Positions 57,901 to 64,000 of a DNA stretch of 64,000 bases are shown piece by piece. Source of the stretch: Laccaria trichodermophora (lineage: Eukaryota > Basidiomycota > Agaricomycetes > Agaricales > Hydnangiaceae); contig JACTVC010000020.1 of the NCBI GenBank assembly GCA_018417955.1, forward strand, positions 496,001 through 560,000, given 5' to 3'. Position numbers and translations under genes: made by a program. Within the stretch, counting starts at the first letter, position 1. The number at the start of each line of letters is the position of its first letter. The notes below the pieces were generated by a model. It was not told the origin of the DNA and searched no databases. It saw nothing but the letters and a program-made list of their open reading frames with translations.

Positions 57901-60057
57901 AAAATAAGCTATTGCTGTCTTAGGGTTACCATCCCATGAAGGTAAGTCCTCTTGTTTCAATTCTGACTTAATCGTAGGGGGTATAGTACCGTAGGGAATG
58001 GTTACGTCATCGCTGACTTGTTTCTTTCCCGATGCTTGACTACGTGATGCTGCAGAGCCCCTCGAACGAGAAGAGCGACTACTCCAGGAGGAGCTACTAG
58101 AGCCGGGGTCATCCCCATCGCTTCCTCCGCTTTCCCCGCCGTCGGGGCTTCGTCGTGCTCCTCTCGGACGTGGGGTGGATGACCGTCGTCTCCTTGGTCT
58201 AGGTGTCTGCGATCGTCGAGGCTGTCTATGCCTGCCGCTGGAACGACGCGAAGGAGGAGGGTCATCGTCGCCGCTGTCATCCGGCGAGTCTCCGCCGTTT
58301 TGACGCTGAGCTATTGGTTGTATTGATGGTGAGTCCCTCGGTCTTGCTGGTGAGTCTCTCCTTGTCTGAGATGAGGTGTCCCTTCCCCTAGCGCTCCGAG
58401 CGTTCCTCCCTCTCGATGGTAAGTGGGGAGGTGTCTCCCTTCCTTTCCATTCGGTTGGACCGGCTGGAGGTAGTGTCGACTGTGGAGTGGCAATTCCGAC
58501 TAGGATGTCCTGGGTGAGAGTCTGGTTGGAGCTCGTTCCTTCTTGACGTGACCTATTACTCTTGCCAGGTTCTACAAACCAAGAATTAGCGCTCTTGAAA
58601 GGGGTATCAAGCCCCAGCCAAATCGACGAGTCGGGTACCGTTTGAGCGGTATTCGTCTTTGGAGCGCTCGTGCCCTTCGTCCCTTTTCGCGGGTGAGAGG
58701 GAGGTTGAGCATCATGTCTTTCCCTTTCCTTTCCCTTACTCGTGGTGCTCGGTAGCTCTTGGGGTTGCCCATGTGGGGTGGGCTTGGGTGTTGGTCTATC
58801 GTCCGTGCGGAACGCTTCTCTTAGCCCTGCAGGCATTTTTAGGACGTGGAACCAAGATGAACGAGCCTTCTCTAAGGAGGTTCGGCCTTCTTCTGTGAGT
58901 TGGTCTCTGTGATGAGGCACCTTTGAGTATAGAAAGCGTAATTTCTGATCTCCGTCGTCTATCCTGTCTAGTTCCGTGTAAAGTTCTGGTAGCGTAGATA
59001 GTGGCGACAGAATCAAATTATCTCCAGGGGCTTGACGGTATTCCGCTACATATTTCCTCCAAGCTTTAGTGCCTAGTTCAATGCGAAATCGTAAGGCTTG
59101 CCAAGCTGCGTTCATCTGTCCGAGACTCGACGTCCCTGAGAGAATCGGCAGTAATGTATCCCCTGGGTCGATGATATAATGCTTCTGCCGCTCCTCGATC
59201 AGTCTGGCCGCTTGTTCCAGGAAATACTGTAGCTCAGTTACAGTACTCTGTACTCTATCCAAGTCCTTGGGGGCTAAAAGGTATCGTGGAGATCCTGACT
59301 GTCTTTCCAAGCCTCTATCTATGATCATTTCGGGCCCTAACTCCTCCGTGTCGATGATGAGCAGGACCTTGGTTTGCGTAGAGAGATGCTGTGATTCTAG
59401 ATCCTCCGGCGCGTACTCGCGCATCAATTTGGCCATGGGGGAATCCTCGAATCCATCCTCCATGCCTAATCGATAACCGGTGTCGGATTCTTTGTCCGCT
59501 TCCATGATGGTTTCGATCGAATAGCGGCTTGAAGCAGGTGGTACGTTAGAGGCGACCAACGATGGTTGGAATTCACCTATAGCGTGGATGTTGGTAGAAG
59601 ATGTGGTGGCTTGCAGTGAAGCCGAGAAGTTTAAGGCGTGTATAGGGGATGTTGGGGTGTTGTTGAAAAGTTCAACACTTCGCGGTGTGAGGGAGGTTTT
59701 AGATCGAAATTGAGATGATTTTGTGATGGCGTCGACGTGGGCCTTCTGGTGTGTCTGAGAGGAGATCTCTTGTATAGCCATTTTTGAGACAGCTGGCGTA
59801 CTCTTCTTTACTGGCGAGGAGGATCGGGGTCGCGATGAAGAAGATGTAGAGATGGTAGTTGACGCTGAAGGAATCCTTTTGTTGGAGTCGGTCCTTTTTG
59901 CGGGATCCGCCTTAGCGAATGTATAAGACGGTCTCGACGTGGTCACTCGACTTGTCGACGATCGTGTGGGGGGGGTGAAATTTTCTTCGGTATCTTTGGT
60001 TGAGGTGGTAACCTCCGTATTGTCGGCCAGGTTGCGTCGCTTTCCCACAGTGTCCAC
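51970..60057 (-). pseudogene. Gag-Pol polyprotein of the chromovirus, one in-frame stop
   Basis: A Ser/Pro-rich N-terminal region, capsid-like helices (YFWKVQERATLGG, WFSTLPSHEQTKMRGHW), and a CCHC knuckle (CQCCGSSNHWDKEC, near residue 990). The protease motif is LDSCADVTLIS (near 1265; Cys where Gly is usual). Reverse transcriptase has FRRMPFGLRNGPSIFQ and YIDD (about 1777); RNase H has YTDASDEALGCAL (about 1927) and TDHSALQW. TGA at 53311-53313 then interrupts the frame. The same frame continues with the integrase: HHCC region (CRTCDICQ), DDE residues in MDFIVNLP, TDRDPRWT and QTEILNRH, and a chromodomain (EYEVEAIVG...YLIRWLGYG..DTWEPA) ending at 51970. Gag has no ATG before codon 93 (59779-59781), so its start is uncertain. 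Confidence 0.92.
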
Positions 60058-60060
60058 CTT

Positions 60061-60633
60061 TATAGCGGGTGTTCTGTGAGTTCGGAGTGACTAAGTAGTA
60101 CTCACCGACGCTAAGCGTATCCGGCGAACTTCGTAGACGGAAGTTGGAGTAGGAGACTATTGGTGTGAAGACCTGTTAGGGTCAAGAAGCGATAGCGGGC
60201 GTAACCTAGCGAGGATTGCTTGTGCAACGGAAATCCGCAGCAACAACCTCTGCTGCTTCTCGGGAAATCCGCGAGAAGTTGGGTACAGACGCTAGATGGG
60301 TGATTCAACGATGTTTGACTAGTAACGCAGATACTCTCTAGGTAAAAGCGTTAGTCACCAATCTCAGAACAATAACACTTGCCAATCGTGGGTGAAGTAC
60401 GATAGAACGCCTCTTCAGGTGCGATTTGCAGTGGTGGGATTGAGGTAAGAAAAGATGGATAAAAACATGTGTCTACCGCATGTAGTTATCTAAAGCACGT
60501 GACTCGTAATGTGATGAAGAATGTAACCGTAAGATTCATAAGAGTCCGTAAAATTAAATATGCAGTAAGTAGAAAGTACACCATACGACTGTCAGGAGTT
60601 GAATCCTGGTAAGGAGGTGAATCATCCGTTACA
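60061..60633 (-). repeat. 5' LTR of the chromovirus
   Basis: 573 bp, see 44386-44958. Next to it the reverse strand reads AAGGTGGACACTGTGGG, the expected place of the primer-binding site, and resembles the corresponding site of the 3.2 kb element (GGTGG..GCACTG.GG). Confidence 0.93.
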
Positions 60634-60638
60634 GCTCT

Positions 60639-61192
60639 GGTCAATACAAAAAGGGATAGAGGGATGGTTGAAGCAGAACACAACATCTTTTATGCTGAAT
60701 TGATGACAAGGTTGATTTACTGACTCAGCCAAGGCAAGGTTGAGCACAGTGGTTATCAGGGAAGTACCAGCCTCTATGGCATCACATCATCACTATGAGG
60801 TCTAGGTTTGGGAGCCAGGTGGTTGTGAGTGAGGTATCCCTTCTTGCAGTGTTTTTGAGACACTGATTGAGGGTGTGCTCTCAATCGAGACATCCACAGT
60901 AAACAGCAACTTGTTCACCATGCATGGAGTCATCAAGGCCAAGTTAGATGCTAGCATGGATTAAGACTGGCCAACCTTACTGGGATGCTTGCAAAGGCAG
61001 GAATATATTGAGTGAAAGGTGGGATGGAACTAGCCTGGATCCAAGGCATTAAGGGAGGTTGACCATCATAAGTGGGGTTGACCCTCTTGGTTCTGCAACA
61101 TTGCAAAGACCACTCAAGCCCTCTGGTGATAAGTATGAAATGAACCTTGGAGCACAGAAGACTGGTTGCCAAAAAGAGACAGATGTCTGACC
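60639..61192. other. Downstream remains of the interrupted GH3-like region
   Basis: The frame GRALVNTKRDRGMVEAEHNIFYAEL continues from the left flank of the chromovirus for about 60 bp. After that I cannot follow coding similarity; the sequence is old, stop-rich and without repeats of note. Confidence 0.4.
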
Positions 61193-61685
61193 CAAGGGGG
61201 TGGCGGAACGTGGATCCCGTATATAGGGTTAGGGGGGGGGGTCGGCCAAGAGGGTCGAATTTCTTTTTGGGACCTACGTTTAAAAAACCCTTCCAATAAA
61301 CCCAAATGCTCACAAAGAAGTTTAGATGCATTGCAAACACCTAATTTGCATCTCGCATCGGAACCCACATGGTTACCACAAGGGGTACGCCAAGTGTACG
61401 CATCCTCACTATCTAGATTATGTTGTTCAACATTTGCGCATAGCTAGGGTACGGTTACGGTGAGGGTCAAATACAAACTAATGCCCTTTTTGCGCTGGAA
61501 TCCATCCATTGTCGCACCTAAAAACTTATATAAAAACATGTATTGTATTACCTGATAATGTTTTTGACATAGGAAGTTGGAAAATTTCCTTTTTTGGAAG
61601 GGATTAGGGGAGGGGGGGTAGGCCGAGGGTGCTCTAATTTTTTTTGGGACTGTATATGTAAAATCCACGTTCCGCCACCCCCTTG
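61193..61685. mobile_element. MITE, 493 bp, 8 bp target duplication
   Basis: Both ends read CAAGGGGGTGGCGGAACGTG inwards, flanked by GTCTGACC at 61185-61192 and 61686-61693. The interior has a G-rich tract and a direct duplication of GGCC(A/G)AG(A/G)GGGT...TTTTTGGGAC (61229-61290 and 61610-61665). No ORF. Same family as the fragment at 42945-43019; the tip matches the PHD-carrying element at 43064. Confidence 0.92.
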
Positions 61686-61829
61686 GTCTGACCACCCCAG
61701 CTGTACACTGTTGTTTCAACAGTCATGGCTCAAAATAGCCTTGAAGTCACAGGAATGACAACACCTCCCTGATCATGGATATGCTGATGCTGGTCCTGGT
61801 ACTGGGCAGGCACCAAGTTGAAGTTATTC

Positions 61830-62275
61830 AACAATCGTTGACAAAATCTGGAGAGAGAATATATCAAATGTAGAAATCTGTCAAATACAATATCAAAGAT
61901 TGTTGAAGATCATTCATTATTCCTTTACAGATGCAAGTTGCAAAGAAAGTAAAAAAAGCCAGAAAAAGTCAGAAAAAGTCAGAGAAAGTTAAAGAAAGTC
62001 AGAAAAAGTAAGAGAAAGCAAAGATTGTTGACATTTGTCAATTTTATGCAAGAAAGTGGAAGAAACTTGGACATTGTTGAAGTTGAAATATAGTTATAGA
62101 TTGTCAACAATTGTTACCAAAAAAACACATAACTACATTGACAATTGTTCAAAATTGTTGAAAATCTTTGACAAAAGCTGAAGATTGTCAAAGATTGTTA
62201 ACAATCGTTGACTTTTGTCAACAATATTCCTTGAAAATTGGGTTCCTCTAAAAAAAAAACAGTTTTGTCCACAGA
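61830..62275. repeat. CAAAGATTGT / AGAAAGTCA repeat tract
   Basis: AGAAAGTCAGAAAAAGTC-type repeats (61945-62020) followed by dense GATTGTTGA, CAACAATTGT, CAAAGATTGT words, ending in poly(A) and CAGTTTTGTCCACAGAC, the inverted counterpart of 40525-40920. Confidence 0.8.
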
Positions 62276-62413
62276 CAGCCTTCATACAAGGACATTGCCA
62301 AACAAGTGTCATGATCGCCTCAACTTGGCCTCAACACCATCCAGATTCCGTTCATCAACTCAAGCACCTACTCGTGCAATGAAAGCAAATTTTGAAAACC
62401 TGGCGCGGTGCTG

Positions 62414-62420
62414 TATAAAT
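62414..62420 (+). promoter_or_regulatory. Possible TATA box of the second conventional actin gene
   Basis: TATAAAT, 306 bp upstream of ATG 62726. The distance is longer than at 26.5 kb, so a 5' leader intron or a different core promoter is possible. Confidence 0.3.
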
Positions 62421-62725
62421 GCCGCAGCGGATATCTCCATAAACGCTGGGTCGCAGCGTATTCGCTAGACATGGAAAAATATTGTCAAGCAAGGTCATAT
62501 AACTGAAGAATGACTCGAAACATCCGCAGGAGCTTTGGAAACAAAGCTGTCATCTTTCAACTTTCAGCGACGCCGCAGTTTCTCAGTTTGCGGCTCGCAG
62601 CCTGACTTTCCGTTTCATGGCACTGGGACACTGCGGATTCGCGACTATAACATCTGCGAACCACCTCTGCAACGATCGCCCCTCACAGGATAAGCTATAC
62701 TCGCGTCTCTCACATTGCAGTACAA

Positions 62726-64000
62726 ATGGAAGAAGAGATAGCAGCACTCGTACGTGATTTGGCAAATTCCTCGACGCGACGTTAACCTTGTTGCTTGTTT
62801 CTAGGTTATTGACAATGGTTCGGGCATGTGCAAGGCTGGATGTAAGTTTTTACATTCTCTCCGTATGTCTCTTCTCAGCTAACACTCGTCCTCAGTTGCT
62901 GGTAGGAATCCTTTGAAAGAGTCTCGTAAACCTGTGATAGGCTAACAAGACCGCAGGTGACGATGCACCTCGAGCCGTTTTCCCGTAAGTTGGTTGTCAG
63001 AATTTCCTTGCTTTTTGTTGAAATTCACGAAGGTCTATTGTTGGACGCCCCCGTATGCAAGGAGTTATGGTTGGCATGGGTCAGAAAGAGACTTACATTG
63101 GGTATATCCTAATTGTTTCGGCATATCTTTGCTCAGTACTTATATCCCTCCAGTGATGAGGCTCAAGCTAAGAGAGGCATTCTTACCTTGAAATATCCAA
63201 TCGACCATGGTATCGTCACCAACTGGGACGACATGGAAAAGATTTGGCACCACACCATCTACAATGAATTGCGCGTCGCGCCGGAAGAACACCCCGTCCT
63301 TCTCACGGAGGCTCCTCTCAATCCCAGGGCCAACCGTGAAAAGATGACTCAGATCATGTTCGACACCTTCAACGTGCCAGCTGTCTACATCGCTATCCAG
63401 GCTGTCCTTTCGCTGTACGCCTCCGGTAGGACAACTGGTATCGTGTTGGATTCTGGCGACGGGGTGACCCATACCGTTCCTATCTACGAGGGCTTCTCCA
63501 TGCCTCATGCTATCCAGAGAATCGATCTTGCTGGCCGGGACCTTACTGATTACTTGTGCAAGAACTTGTTGGAGCGCGGATACCCTTTCACCACAAGTGC
63601 TGAGAAAGAGGTCGTCAGGGATATCAAAGAGAAACTATGCTACGTTGCACTTGATTTTGAGAAGGAGCTGTACACTGCAGCTAAATCTTCCTCTTTGGAG
63701 AAGAATTACGAATTGCCTGATGGCCAAGTTATCACTGTTGGAAATGAGAGGTAAGCTTTTTCTTGCCTATTATCTTCTAAGCGGCTTACGGCTTGGCGAA
63801 GGTTTCGCACAGCGGAGGCTTTGTTCCAGCCTGCTCTCGTCGGTCTTGAAAGCGCTGGCATTCACGAGACAACGTAAGTGACATCCTCTTTCTACTCCTT
63901 AACGTAGGCGCTGATGGCTCTCACTTTCAGCTATAACTCTATCTTCAAATGCGACCTCGACATCCGCCGTGATCTTTTCGGTAACGTCGTTCTTTCCGGA
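62726..64000 (+). CDS. act2: Actin, second conventional copy (3' end outside window)
   Basis: Exons 62726-62749 (MEEEIAAL), 62805-62841, 62896-62901 (6 nt microexon TTGCTG), 62957-62984, 63033-63101, 63154-63750, 63802-63873 and 63931 onwards. Every exon has the same length and phase as in the actin at 26516-28092, so the two are gene duplicates. Sequence is canonical in the ATP site ([23 protein letters not shown]) but differs at several sites: PRMQGVMV for PRHQGVMV, KETYIGDEAQAK for [31 protein letters not shown] for [19 protein letters not shown]. It may be a stage- or tissue-specific isoform. The window ends in exon 8 at VVLSG. The symbol marks family membership only. Confidence 0.94.

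Larger units (their letters stand above)
44386..60633 (-). mobile_element. Ty3/gypsy chromovirus with extra ORFs, 16,248 bp
   Basis: Two 573 bp LTRs (44386-44958 and 60061-60633), differing at only two positions that I can see, flanked by the 5 bp duplication GCTCT (44381-44385 and 60634-60638). On the minus strand the LTR begins TGTAACGG and is preceded by a polypurine tract (GGGGGGCTTT). Gag, protease, reverse transcriptase, RNase H, integrase and a C-terminal chromodomain are in order at 51970-60057. Two further frames lie between pol and the 3' LTR, and a 4.2 kb insertion lies between those. It sits inside the GH3-like pseudogene. It is nearly intact apart from one stop codon in pol, and its LTR similarity implies a young insertion. 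Confidence 0.93.

Overview
The window looks like nuclear DNA of a filamentous basidiomycete, most likely an Agaricomycete. Genes are broken by many 47-75 nt GT-AG introns. It carries conventional actins, RNA polymerase II subunit Rpb7, a Lag1 ceramide synthase, a 16-exon P450 of CYP63-like type, F-box/LRR proteins, TPR-CHAT proteins and a Ty3 chromovirus. I see no tRNA, rRNA or CRISPR array. Species is not determined.

Layout. 1-18.3 kb: two copies of a block holding a CHAT-domain gene (+) convergent with a divergent actin gene (-). The first copy (1-3645) has an actin pseudogene. The second (about 14560-18255) has an intact divergent actin, but its TPR-CHAT gene (7397-16088) is broken by a premature TGA, a 3.2 kb LTR element with identical LTRs (target duplication GTGAT) and a 584 bp element with an 8 bp target duplication. 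An NAD(P)-binding (NmrA-like) gene and degenerate tandem repeats lie between. 18.3-24.6 kb: a single-pass membrane protein, a TPR protein and an F-box protein. 24.6-40.4 kb: the housekeeping part, with actin, Rpb7, ceramide synthase, P450 and a second F-box protein; two non-autonomous transposons sit just upstream of the F-box and Rpb7 genes. 40.4-62.5 kb: a transposon graveyard built on a GH3-like pseudogene. It holds a perfect 77 bp palindrome, a 147 bp satellite, a TIR element carrying a PHD-finger gene, a 16.2 kb chromovirus with two extra ORFs and a nested 4.2 kb insertion, and a 493 bp MITE. 62.7-64 kb: the 5' part of another conventional actin gene.

The intact genes are independent housekeeping or accessory functions (cytoskeleton, transcription, sphingolipid synthesis, oxidation, probable ubiquitin ligase adaptors); nothing suggests one pathway. 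The most informative features are the CHAT+actin duplication, the stepwise inactivation of a TPR-CHAT gene, the 6 nt microexon shared by all actin copies, and accessory or cargo genes inside mobile elements. Exon coordinates were derived by hand from splice signals and protein family fit; no search was run.
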